Shown: one piece after another, positions 18,564-26,135 of the stretch
Layout: every line of letters begins with the position of its first letter
How positions within the stretch are numbered: the stretch's first letter is position 1
Notes under the pieces: generated by a model
What the model was told of the DNA's origin: nothing
The model's input: the letters and a program-made list of their open reading frames with translations, nothing else
Database searches by the model: none
Position numbers and translations under genes: made by a program
Source of the DNA: Oscillibacter sp.
GTDB lineage: Bacteria; Bacillota; Clostridia; Oscillospirales; Oscillospiraceae
DNA: 45,783 nucleotides
Assembly: GCA_017527365.1 (NCBI GenBank)
Contig: JAFXQD010000010.1
Location: 1 to 45,783 of the forward strand
Reading direction: 5' to 3'

Positions 18564-20423
18564 ATGTGGGACTATCCTTATGTTTTGCCTAACTTGCTGG
18601 TGTCGCTCATTTTCCTCGCCTGCTACCTGTCCATGCCGCATTTGCACAACCGCCGCAACCGGACGTTCCTGCAACTGTTCGTTTTGCTGACCGCCGCCAT
18701 GTCGGTTGACATTGTCGGCGGCTGGGTGCGCGAACACGCGCCGTCTCAGGCGTTTTCGCTCGTTTTGGACTTGGCTTACCGCGCCTTTTTCCCCGCCGTC
18801 GCCTATGCGTTCCTGATGTTTACGGCGGACGTTCTGCGCCTGAAGCCGGAAGACGCCCCCCGGCTGGCGTTCGTTGCGCGGGCCGTCTTGATTGCGGTCG
18901 AGGCGCTCACGCTCTCCGGCGCCGTGCGGAACGGGCCCCTGCGCTTCCTGATTAACCTTTGCTTTATCTTGGAGGCGGCGCTGTCGCTCCGGCTGATTCG
19001 CAAATTCTCCGGGCGTTTGAGCCGCTACGAGTATTTCAGCGCGGAGGCAAGCCAGATTCTGTTGTTGTGCGGGAACATCGCGCATATGTTTGTCCCGTCG
19101 CACGTCCTCATTGGAACGACCTGCCTTATGGCGACGATTATCCTGTACTTGGCTTTTGAAAACCCCAACCTGTACATGGCAAACCGGGGCAACGCGTTCA
19201 ATATCCGGGCGTTCCGGGAGACGCTCGACGAGAAAATCAGCCGGAAGTCCTACCGGATACTGGCTTTCGCCCTGCGCGACTACATCGACATGCGCGGCAT
19301 TTACGGCGGTATGCAGATGGATTTGGGCGTGTCGCTTATCGGGGAGTTTCTGGTGAGGACATACCCGGAGTATCAGGTATTCTATCTCCGGAGCGGGCGT
19401 TTCGCCGTGCTGGGGCCGGGCGATATGGACTGGGACGAGCTTCGGGAGGAAATCCGGGAACGCTTCCAGACGCCGTGGACGGCGGACGACGCCGAACTCG
19501 ATTTGAACGTGACCTTCGTGCAGGTTGACCCCGAAACCGGGCCGGAGAGCGCGGACAAGATTGTCAATTACCTGTTTTTGGCGTTCAACACCGACTCGAC
19601 GCTTTCCCAACCGGGCGGGCTGATTGACCCGGAAAGCGTCCGCCTCATTGACAGGCAGGTCGAAATCAAGCGCTCGCTGGACAGGTGCCTTGACAACAAC
19701 GAGGTGGAAATCTTCCTGCAGCCGCTGATTGACAGCCGGAGCCGCGCATTGGCGGGCGCGGAAGTCCTTTCCCGTATCCGCGACGAGGGCGGCAGGCTGA
19801 TTTCCCCCGCCGTGTTCATCCCTATCGCGGAGCAGAACGGGCGCATTAACCTTATGGGCGAACAGGTTTTAGAGAAAGCCTGCCAATTCGTGCGCGACAA
19901 CGACTTGGACGCTATCGGGCTTTCGTGGCTCAACGTCAACCTATCGCCGATTCAGTGTATGAGGAAGGATTTGAGCCAGCGTTTTTCCACGATTCTGAGC
20001 CAGTACGGGGTCTCGACGGACATCATACACTTGGAAATCACGGAGCAGACCGTGATGGACATGTCCCGGCTGGAACAGCAGATACAGATTCTACAGGGCT
20101 TCGGCTTCCGCTTCTCGCTGGACGACTACGGAAGCGGCTACTCCAACCTGTCGCGGGTGAAGCAGTACCCCTTCGCCAACATCAAGCTCGACATGAGCAT
20201 TGTGTGGGACTACATCCGCGACCAAGACGTGTTGCTTCCGACGATTGTCCGCGCCTTCAAGCAGATGGGTTTCAGCGTGACGGCGGAGGGAATCGAAAAC
20301 GCGGAAATGGCGGACACCATGTCGGCGCTGGGTTGCGACTACCTGCAAGGCTATTACTTCTCCAAGCCCCTGCCCGCCGACGAGTTTGTCGCAAAGTACA
20401 CGCTTCTCAGAAAAGGCGCTTGA
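18564..20423 (+). CDS. Membrane EAL-domain cyclic-di-GMP phosphodiesterase with degenerate GGDEF domain
   Basis: 619 residues; ATG with AAGGGGG upstream. Residues ~5-195 form six or seven membrane helices, probably a sensor. A degenerate GGDEF domain (~205-335) has RSGRFAVL where RYGGDEFAVL is expected, so cyclase activity is unlikely. The EAL domain (~350-610) keeps its key parts: EVLSR (EVL variant of EAL), NVNLSP, LEITE, DDYGSGYSNL, IKLDMS with the catalytic-site lysine, TAEGIE and LQGYYFSKPL. It should therefore hydrolyse c-di-GMP to pGpG; activity is inferred from these residues. It is a single-gene transcript with its own promoter and terminator. The PilZ receptor gene at 3.1 kb is a plausible functional partner. 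Confidence 0.9.
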   Translation: MWDYPYVLPNLLVSLIFLACYLSMPHLHNRRNRTFLQLFVLLTAAMSVDIVGGWVREHAPSQAFSLVLDLAYRAFFPAVAYAFLMFTADVLRLKPEDAPRLAFVARAVLIAVEALTLSGAVRNGPLRFLINLCFILEAALSLRLIRKFSGRLSRYEYFSAEASQILLLCGNIAHMFVPSHVLIGTTCLMATIILYLAFENPNLYMANRGNAFNIRAFRETLDEKISRKSYRILAFALRDYIDMRGIYGGMQMDLGVSLIGEFLVRTYPEYQVFYLRSGRFAVLGPGDMDWDELREEIRERFQTPWTADDAELDLNVTFVQVDPETGPESADKIVNYLFLAFNTDSTLSQPGGLIDPESVRLIDRQVEIKRSLDRCLDNNEVEIFLQPLIDSRSRALAGAEVLSRIRDEGGRLISPAVFIPIAEQNGRINLMGEQVLEKACQFVRDNDLDAIGLSWLNVNLSPIQCMRKDLSQRFSTILSQYGVSTDIIHLEITEQTVMDMSRLEQQIQILQGFGFRFSLDDYGSGYSNLSRVKQYPFANIKLDMSIVWDYIRDQDVLLPTIVRAFKQMGFSVTAEGIENAEMADTMSALGCDYLQGYYFSKPLPADEFVAKYTLLRKGA

Positions 20424-20440
20424 GGCGCCCCGCAATCGAA

Positions 20441-20478
20441 AAACGCCTTCCCCGGCGGCGGGGAGGGCGTTCTTTTTT
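20441..20478. terminator. Bidirectional rho-independent terminator
   Basis: AACGCC-T-TCCCC and GGGGA-G-GGCGTT form a long stem around 20442-20472, followed by TTTTTT on the plus strand and preceded by an A run. It ends the EAL transcript and, from the other side, the leftward transporter operon. Confidence 0.85.
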
Positions 20479-20490
20479 GCGCGGCGGCGC

Positions 20491-21489
20491 TTAATTCCCG
20501 GCGTCGGCGGACAGGCGCACGCCGCCCGCGAAATGGCAGAACGTCGCGTGCCCGTTTTCCCGATAGGGGGGCGGCTCGCGTTCGGCGCAAAGCGGGGCGG
20601 CGTAGGGACAGCGCGTCCGGAAGCGACAGCCGCTCGGCATTTGCGTCAGCGGAGGAACCATGCCCCGAATGGTCGTCAGCCGTTCAACGTCCTTATCGGG
20701 GCGCGGAATCGAGCCCAACAGTTTGCGCGTGTACGGGTGGAGCGGGCGCGTGAAAATTTCGTCCGCCGTCCCGTACTCCGCGACTTTCCCCGCGTACATC
20801 ACCATGACTTTGTCGGCGCTCTCCGCCACAACGCCCATGTCGTGGCTAATCAGCAAAACCGACGTTCCCATGTCCTTTCGCAAGGCTTCGAGGAGTTCGA
20901 GAATTTGCGCCTGTATGGTAACGTCCAGCGACGAGGCGGGCTCGTCGGCGATGAGCAGAGCCGGCTTCGACAACAGCGCCATGGCAATCATGACGCGCTG
21001 TATCTGTCCGCCGGACAACTGGTGGGGATATTCCCGCAGGCGCGTTTCCGGCAACGAAAGCCCCACTTTCCGCAACATATTCGCGGAGATTTGCAACGCT
21101 TCTTTCGCGCTCGCTTTCCGGTGGGCGCGCAGGGCTTCCCGCATTTGGGCGCCGATTCGATAAACGGGGTTGAGCGCCGACATGGGGTTCTGAAAAATCA
21201 TGGAGATTTTCTGCCCGCGCAACCCCCGCATTTGGCGCGGAGTTTTCGTCGTGAGGTTCTCGCCCTCAAAGAGGATTTCCCCCCCGGCGACGTAAGCCGT
21301 ATAAGGCGGCAACAGTCCGATAACGGCGGAAGCGGTCAGGGTCTTGCCGCAACCGGATTCCCCCACGACGCCCAGCGTCTCGCCCCGGTCGATGGAAAAC
21401 GACACGTTGTCCACGGCGGCTACTTCCCCCGCCCCGCCCAGACGCAGATTCACTTTCAGGTTTCGGACTTCCAACAGCGGCTCCGGCAT
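20491..21489 (-). CDS. Peptide/nickel-type ABC transporter ATPase (OppD/DppD-like)
   Basis: 332 residues. It is one of two ATPases energising uptake through the permeases encoded just upstream. Motifs: Walker A GESGCGKT, Q-loop IFQNPMSALNP, signature LSGGQIQRV, Walker B ALLIADEPASSLD and the H-loop ISHDMG. The C-terminus has the Opp/Dpp-specific region with cysteines in GCRFRTRCPYAAPLC. The longest open frame begins 59 codons earlier inside the permease gene; the ATG at 21489 has GGAAGGGGG upstream and starts cleanly at MPEPLLEVRNL. It is the last gene of the operon, 17 bases after the permease gene. Confidence 0.93.
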   Translation of the reverse strand: MPEPLLEVRNLKVNLRLGGAGEVAAVDNVSFSIDRGETLGVVGESGCGKTLTASAVIGLLPPYTAYVAGGEILFEGENLTTKTPRQMRGLRGQKISMIFQNPMSALNPVYRIGAQMREALRAHRKASAKEALQISANMLRKVGLSLPETRLREYPHQLSGGQIQRVMIAMALLSKPALLIADEPASSLDVTIQAQILELLEALRKDMGTSVLLISHDMGVVAESADKVMVMYAGKVAEYGTADEIFTRPLHPYTRKLLGSIPRPDKDVERLTTIRGMVPPLTQMPSGCRFRTRCPYAAPLCAEREPPPYRENGHATFCHFAGGVRLSADAGN

Positions 21490-21506
21490 TCCGGCGCCCC
21501 CTTCCG

Positions 21507-22352
21507 TTATAGTTTCATTTTCGGGTCCAGCGCGTCGCGCATTCCCTCTCCGACGAAGTGGAATGCAATCACGGTAAGGACAATCAGGACGCCGCTGGGA
21601 ACCCATACCCACGGCATACGCGTCAGGACGGAGATGTCTTGCGCGGCGGAGATAATCCCGCCCCACGACGCCTGCGGCGGGCGGATTCCCGCGCCCAGAA
21701 AGGACAGCCCCGACTCCTGCAAAATCGCGCTCCCCGACCGGAACGAAAACGACACGAACACCGGGCTGAGGACGCCGGGCAGGATTTCGTCCTTTAAAAT
21801 CTGAAAGTCGCTCCTGCCGATACTCAAAGCGCTGTCCACATACTCCTTTTCACGGATGGACAGGACGTTTCCGTACACAAGCCTTGCGATTTCGCTCCAG
21901 CCCATGATTCCTATGACGGCGACGGCCGATTCCAGCGACGGCCCGATGACCGTGACCAGTATCAGCGAAAGGAGAATGCTTGGAAACGACATGAACACGT
22001 CCGCAGTCCGCATGACGAGGCTTTCCGCGATTCCCCGGTAGTAGCCGGCAATCAGACCCAGCGGGAGCCCGACGGATATGCTAATCAGGGGCGCGGCGAC
22101 GCCGACCAACAGCGACACTTGGCCGCCGCAGAGCGTCCGCGCCAGCAGGTCGCGGGCGGCGCCGTCGGTGCCGAACAGGTGCGCCGCCGACGGCGCGGCG
22201 TAAAACCCCGCCTGCACGTCGGAAGTCACGGGGTCCATATGGAAAACCAGCGGGAGCAGGTAGACGGCCAAGGCTTCCAGCGTGAGAAAGCGCAGAGCCA
22301 GCATGGCAGTTTTTGAGTTTCGGAACCTTTTCAGGAATCCCGCACGAATCAC
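21507..22352 (-). CDS. Peptide/nickel-type ABC transporter permease (OppC/DppC-like)
   Basis: 281 residues; GTG start with AAAGGAGG 8 bases upstream. Second transmembrane subunit of the importer. It has a short N-terminus (FRNSKTAMLALRFL), a DppC-like external segment (HLFGTDGAARDLLARTLCGGQVSL), five further hydrophobic stretches and the EAA-loop region coupling to the ATPase (REKEYVDSALSIGRSDFQILKDEILP). The C-terminus DALDPKMK is typical of the family. It sits 14 bases after the OppB-like gene and 17 before the ATPase gene. Confidence 0.93.
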   Translation of the reverse strand: MIRAGFLKRFRNSKTAMLALRFLTLEALAVYLLPLVFHMDPVTSDVQAGFYAAPSAAHLFGTDGAARDLLARTLCGGQVSLLVGVAAPLISISVGLPLGLIAGYYRGIAESLVMRTADVFMSFPSILLSLILVTVIGPSLESAVAVIGIMGWSEIARLVYGNVLSIREKEYVDSALSIGRSDFQILKDEILPGVLSPVFVSFSFRSGSAILQESGLSFLGAGIRPPQASWGGIISAAQDISVLTRMPWVWVPSGVLIVLTVIAFHFVGEGMRDALDPKMKL

Positions 22353-22366
22353 GGCGCACGCCTCCT

Positions 22367-23314
22367 TTACCGGGAAGTAACGCGGGGGTCAAGCAGACCG
22401 TAGGCGAGGTCAAGCAGGATGTTCGCCCCCAGCACCGTGACGGCGATTACAAGCGTGACGCCCATGATTAACGGCGTGTCCCGGTTGCGTATCGCGTCGA
22501 GCATGAGGGCGCCAATGCCGGGCCAGCCGAAAATTTTCTCCGTAATCGCGGAGCCGCCCACGATTTCCGGAATTTCCAGCATGATTTGCGTCATGATGGG
22601 GGCAATCGCCGTTCGGACGCCGTGCTTGAGGATTACTTCCGGTTCGGAAAGCCCTTTGGCGCGGGCGGTTTTCAAGTAGTCCTCTTGGAACACGTCCATA
22701 CAGGCGCCCCGCGTCTGCTTAATCAGGTATCCCATGGAGCCGAAAGCGATGATGGACGCGGGGAGAATCAGCCGCCCGACTAAGTCGCCGAGGGAACTGT
22801 TGCCGTACATGCCCATGACGGGGAAGAGCCGGAGGCGGTACGAAAAGATGTAAATGAAGGCAATACAGATGATGAAGCGGGGGGCGGTGAAGCCGATGAG
22901 GGCGAAAAAGGAGGAAATCCTGTCCCAGACGGAGCCGGGGCGGTAGGCGGCCATGACGCCGATAGGCAGTCCGAACAGGACGGCAAAAAGCAACCCGGAG
23001 CCGACCAGAAGCGCGGAGGGGAAGAAGCGCTGTCCGATAATCTCGCCCACGGGGGCGCCGTAGCGGTAGCTCTCGCCCAGATTCCAGCGGAGCACGTCGC
23101 GGAGCCAATGCAGGTAGCGGAGCCAGACGGGCATGTCCAATCCGAAAGCGCGCCGCGCCGCCTCGTAGTCCGCCGCCGTCATTTCCCCGCCGGAGCCGCC
23201 CATAGCGTTCATGGCGCTGCCCTGCAACATGGAGAGCAGGGCGTAAATAATCGCCGTGACGAAAAACATCGTCAGCATTGCCGAGAGTATCCGCTTCAAG
23301 AGGTAACGCGCCAT
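22367..23314 (-). CDS. Peptide/nickel-type ABC transporter permease (OppB/DppB-like)
   Basis: 315 residues; ATG with AAAGGAG upstream. First transmembrane subunit. It opens with MARYLLKRILSAMLTMFFVT, a classical OppB/DppB first helix, followed by the external loop with YEAARRAFGLDMPVWLRYLHW and LGESYRYGAPVGEII. The coupling loop (DYLKTARAKGLSEPEVILKHGVR) is well conserved, and the end (DLAYGLLDPRVT) is family-typical. It lies 18 bases after the binding-protein gene. Confidence 0.94.
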   Translation of the reverse strand: MARYLLKRILSAMLTMFFVTAIIYALLSMLQGSAMNAMGGSGGEMTAADYEAARRAFGLDMPVWLRYLHWLRDVLRWNLGESYRYGAPVGEIIGQRFFPSALLVGSGLLFAVLFGLPIGVMAAYRPGSVWDRISSFFALIGFTAPRFIICIAFIYIFSYRLRLFPVMGMYGNSSLGDLVGRLILPASIIAFGSMGYLIKQTRGACMDVFQEDYLKTARAKGLSEPEVILKHGVRTAIAPIMTQIMLEIPEIVGGSAITEKIFGWPGIGALMLDAIRNRDTPLIMGVTLVIAVTVLGANILLDLAYGLLDPRVTSR

Positions 23315-23332
23315 ACGGACGCTCCTTTCCGG

Positions 23333-24946
23333 TTATTCCACGCGCCACTCCCAAACGTTGTCGTTGCACATCAGGGAGGCGGAGTTGCGAATGCCCGACA
23401 CCCGCGTCGGCTCCACCCAGTATTCCCCGGCGAAGTAGAGCGGGATAAACCAAGTCTGCTCCGACAAATAACGCTGGTACTCTTTGACAAGCGCAATCTT
23501 TTCTTCCTTGTCAATCGCGGCGGCGATGCGCTCCGCGTAATCCGCCCGCACGGGGTCTTTGGAATAGGCGGCGTCGGTGAGGTTGGCGGGGAACTCCGAC
23601 TCGAACCACAGGGAGTACGCCGAGGCGGAATGCCCGGAAAGCCCGATGTCATAGACGCCGCTTGAGAGCCCGGAAAACATGGTGGCAACGTCCACAATGG
23701 ACATGTTGACGTTGATTCCCGCCTCTTGCCACTGTTGCGCGAGCAGGACGGCGATATTTTCCCGTTTGGCGGCGAACGCGAAGTTGTACGCCCTGCCGTC
23801 GTACCCGGCCTCTTTCAACAGGGCTTTGGCCTTTTCCACGTCACGCGGGAACTCTAACGACGGGTCGTAATAGTCCGTATTGAGCATTTCGTAGCTGTAG
23901 CAGGGGGTTCCGACGACGCTGGCGGCGGCCTCCGTGACGGCCTCCTTGTCAATGGCGTAATGGAGCGCCCGGCGGATTTTCGGGTCTGGAATGCCGCTTT
24001 CGTTCAGCAGGACTTCCATGAAGAAATTCCGGATGTCCCCCGCCCGCACGGTCATGCCGCCGGATTCCGCGACGGGCTTGTCGTCGGGGTTAATGCTGTT
24101 GCCCAGCTCGATAAAGTCGATTTCCCCGGACAGGAGCGGCGTCACGCGGCTGGCGGAATCCGTCACGCGCAGGATGAGCTTGTCCCAGTTGCCGCTGTTT
24201 TCGGGGTCGCGGAACTGGTAGAACTGGTTCGGGGCCAGCGTCATTTCCGAGCCCGTCATTTGCGACACGTAGACGCAGGGCCCGGAACCTATCGGCTTGC
24301 GCCAAAAATCGGCTTCCAGAATTTTTGCGGGGTCGGCGCCGCCGAGGATGTGCTCCGGCAATACCAGAAACTTCCGGTTGTAGTGCAACAGGAAATCCTC
24401 AACGTCCATGGGTTTTTTGAACGCGAATTTCAGCGTGTAGTCGTCGAGGGCTTCCGCGCCGAACGTTTCGCCGTCCACGCGGACGCCGCTTTCGTCCGTG
24501 CCCGCCAACTCGTGGGTGAAAACGCGGGTGGAAAACGCGGAATTGGGGTCGGCCAACAGGTTGGCGGTGAAAACCCAGTCGTGCGCCGTGGCTTTTTCGC
24601 CGTCAGACCACGACGCTTTTTCGCTGAGATGGAACACGGCGGAATAGCCGCCGTCGGCGTTCTCCCAAGAATCGGCGGCGCGGGGCAGGATTTCGGCGCC
24701 GCCCATGTCCGTAAATACCAGCTTGTCAAAAATCTTGTCGTAGAGGCCGAGTTCGTACATGGTGGTGGACGCGGAATAATAGGGGTTGAAACTGCCCCAA
24801 GCGGTGGTAAAGGCCATGTTGACGACCTTTTCGCCGCCTCCGGACGAGGCGCCGCCGCCCCCGCAGGACGCGAGAGCCAAAAGCGCGGTCAGCGCGGCGA
24901 ACAGCCGGACAAGCCGTTTCCGGCGGAGGAATGCGAACGGGTTCAT
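23333..24946 (-). CDS. Substrate-binding lipoprotein of the peptide/nickel transporter (family 5)
   Basis: 537 residues. A lipoprotein signal with lipobox LASC puts the lipidated cysteine at residue 28, followed by a Gly/Ser linker. The rest is a family 5 solute-binding protein: YYSASTTMYELGLYDKIF, the conserved WSDGEKATAHDWVFT, the hinge region and a C-terminal RALHYAIDKEAV followed by YDPSLEFPRDVEKAKALLKEAG. This protein captures the substrate outside the membrane; peptides are likeliest, but sequence alone does not fix specificity. The longest open frame runs far upstream in the wrong frame inside the ATPase gene. The ATG at 24946 has AGGAGG upstream and overlaps the previous stop codon as ATGA, a sign of translational coupling. 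Confidence 0.93.
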   Translation of the reverse strand: MNPFAFLRRKRLVRLFAALTALLALASCGGGGASSGGGEKVVNMAFTTAWGSFNPYYSASTTMYELGLYDKIFDKLVFTDMGGAEILPRAADSWENADGGYSAVFHLSEKASWSDGEKATAHDWVFTANLLADPNSAFSTRVFTHELAGTDESGVRVDGETFGAEALDDYTLKFAFKKPMDVEDFLLHYNRKFLVLPEHILGGADPAKILEADFWRKPIGSGPCVYVSQMTGSEMTLAPNQFYQFRDPENSGNWDKLILRVTDSASRVTPLLSGEIDFIELGNSINPDDKPVAESGGMTVRAGDIRNFFMEVLLNESGIPDPKIRRALHYAIDKEAVTEAAASVVGTPCYSYEMLNTDYYDPSLEFPRDVEKAKALLKEAGYDGRAYNFAFAAKRENIAVLLAQQWQEAGINVNMSIVDVATMFSGLSSGVYDIGLSGHSASAYSLWFESEFPANLTDAAYSKDPVRADYAERIAAAIDKEEKIALVKEYQRYLSEQTWFIPLYFAGEYWVEPTRVSGIRNSASLMCNDNVWEWRVE

Positions 24947-25977
24947 GATGGGATAACGCCTCCTTTGTTTTGCATTTCGCGGACGGAAAGCGCAGGATAG
25001 CGCGGGCAGGCGCTGGAATGGGAGCCGCCGTCGGCGCGGCGCAGGGCTTGCAACGGTCGCGCCCCTTTGGAACAGCCCTCCGTTGCGTATATGCAACGCG
25101 GGCGGAAAATACAGCCCGCGGGCGTGCGGACGGCGTCCGCCGCGTCGCCGCGCAAAACCATGCGTTTTCCGCGCTTGCGGGCGTCGGGCGCGGCGCTGGC
25201 CGCGAGAAGCGCCTGCGTGTACGGGTGCGCGGCTCTGTCGAAAATGTCGCTCTTGGCGCCCTGTTCGACAATGCGCCCCAAGTACATCACCGCCACGCGG
25301 TCGCAGAGGTAACGGACGCTTCCTAAGTCGTGGGAGATGAACAGGTAGGACACGCCCTGCTCCTCTTGCAGACGCTTCATCAAATTGAGAATCTGCCCCC
25401 GGACGGACGCGTCCAAAGCGCTGGCGGGCTCGTCGCAAACCACCAAGTCCGGCTTGGAAATCATCGCCCGCGCAATCGCCACCCGCTGGCGCTGTCCGCC
25501 CGACATTTCGTGGGGGTACTTTTCCAGAAACGAGGCGTCCAGCCCGACGGAATCCAGCATTTCCCGGACGCGTTCGGGTCTTTCGCGGGCGTCGCCGATT
25601 CCCATGGCGTCCAGCGGGGCGGAGACTAATTCCAGCGCGGTCTCACGCGGATTCAGGGAAGAATACGGGTCTTGGAAAATCAACTGCACGCGGCGGCGGA
25701 GAGGGAGCATTTGTTTCGCGGACAAGCGCGTCACGTCGGTTTCCCCGTAGAAAATCGCGCCGTCCGTGGGGGGGAGCAACCTTGCGATGAGCTTGGCAAG
25801 CGTGCTCTTGCCGCACCCCGACTCGCCGACTAATCCGAGCGTCTCCCCCCTGCCGATGGAAAAGGAAATGTCGTCCACGGCTTTGAGCAGTCCCTTTTCG
25901 CGGTACAGCCCCCTGCCGTTGACGGTAATCGGATAGTATTTTTTCAGCCCCTTGACTGTCAAAACCGCGTCGGACAT
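24943..25977 (-). CDS. Peptide/nickel-type ABC transporter ATPase (OppF/DppF-like)
   Basis: 344 residues; ATG with AAGGGAGA upstream. Second ATPase of the importer: Walker A GESGCGKST, Q-loop IFQDPYSSLNPR, signature MSGGQRQRV, Walker B DLVVCDEPASALD, H-loop ISHDLG. The C-terminal Opp/Dpp extension carries cysteines in GCIFRPRCIYATEGC. It is the first gene of the five-gene leftward operon and overlaps the binding-protein gene by four bases. The order OppF-A-B-C-D differs from the common A-B-C-D-F. Confidence 0.94.
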   Translation of the reverse strand: MSDAVLTVKGLKKYYPITVNGRGLYREKGLLKAVDDISFSIGRGETLGLVGESGCGKSTLAKLIARLLPPTDGAIFYGETDVTRLSAKQMLPLRRRVQLIFQDPYSSLNPRETALELVSAPLDAMGIGDARERPERVREMLDSVGLDASFLEKYPHEMSGGQRQRVAIARAMISKPDLVVCDEPASALDASVRGQILNLMKRLQEEQGVSYLFISHDLGSVRYLCDRVAVMYLGRIVEQGAKSDIFDRAAHPYTQALLAASAAPDARKRGKRMVLRGDAADAVRTPAGCIFRPRCIYATEGCSKGARPLQALRRADGGSHSSACPRYPALSVREMQNKGGVIPS

Positions 25978-26023
25978 GGGGAATCTCCCTTCCGGGCAAA
26001 GCCCGCTTTCTCAAAACCGCTTT

Positions 26024-26052
26024 ATTTTACCACAGGCGGCGCGGATTGACAA
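26024..26052 (-). promoter_or_regulatory. Promoter for the peptide/nickel transporter operon
   Basis: On the minus strand: TTGTCA (26047-26052), 17-base spacer, TAAAAT (26024-26029), about 47 bases before the OppF-like start. A close match to the sigma-A consensus. Confidence 0.75.
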
Positions 26053-26087
26053 TAGACGAATTGTGAACTTTGCCGAAAAATATGCGG

Positions 26088-26130
26088 CGAAACGCCCCTG
26101 TCCGCCTTGCGGCGGATTTGGAGCGTTTCG
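26088..26130 (-). terminator. Probable terminator of the GH32 gene
   Basis: Outer stem CGAAACGC/GCGTTTCG (26088-26095 with 26123-26130) around an inner TCCGCC-GCAA-GGCGGA hairpin (minus-strand reading) directly after the GH32 stop codon. Reading leftward it is followed by a short ATATTTTT tract. It separates GH32 from the transporter promoter. Confidence 0.6.
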
Positions 26131-26135
26131 GGATG

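Noticed and set aside
24947-25438. A 164-codon N-terminal extension of the transporter binding protein
   Set aside because: It overlaps the OppF-like gene in another frame and would bury the lipoprotein signal in the middle of the protein. The ATG at 24946 has a good ribosome binding site.
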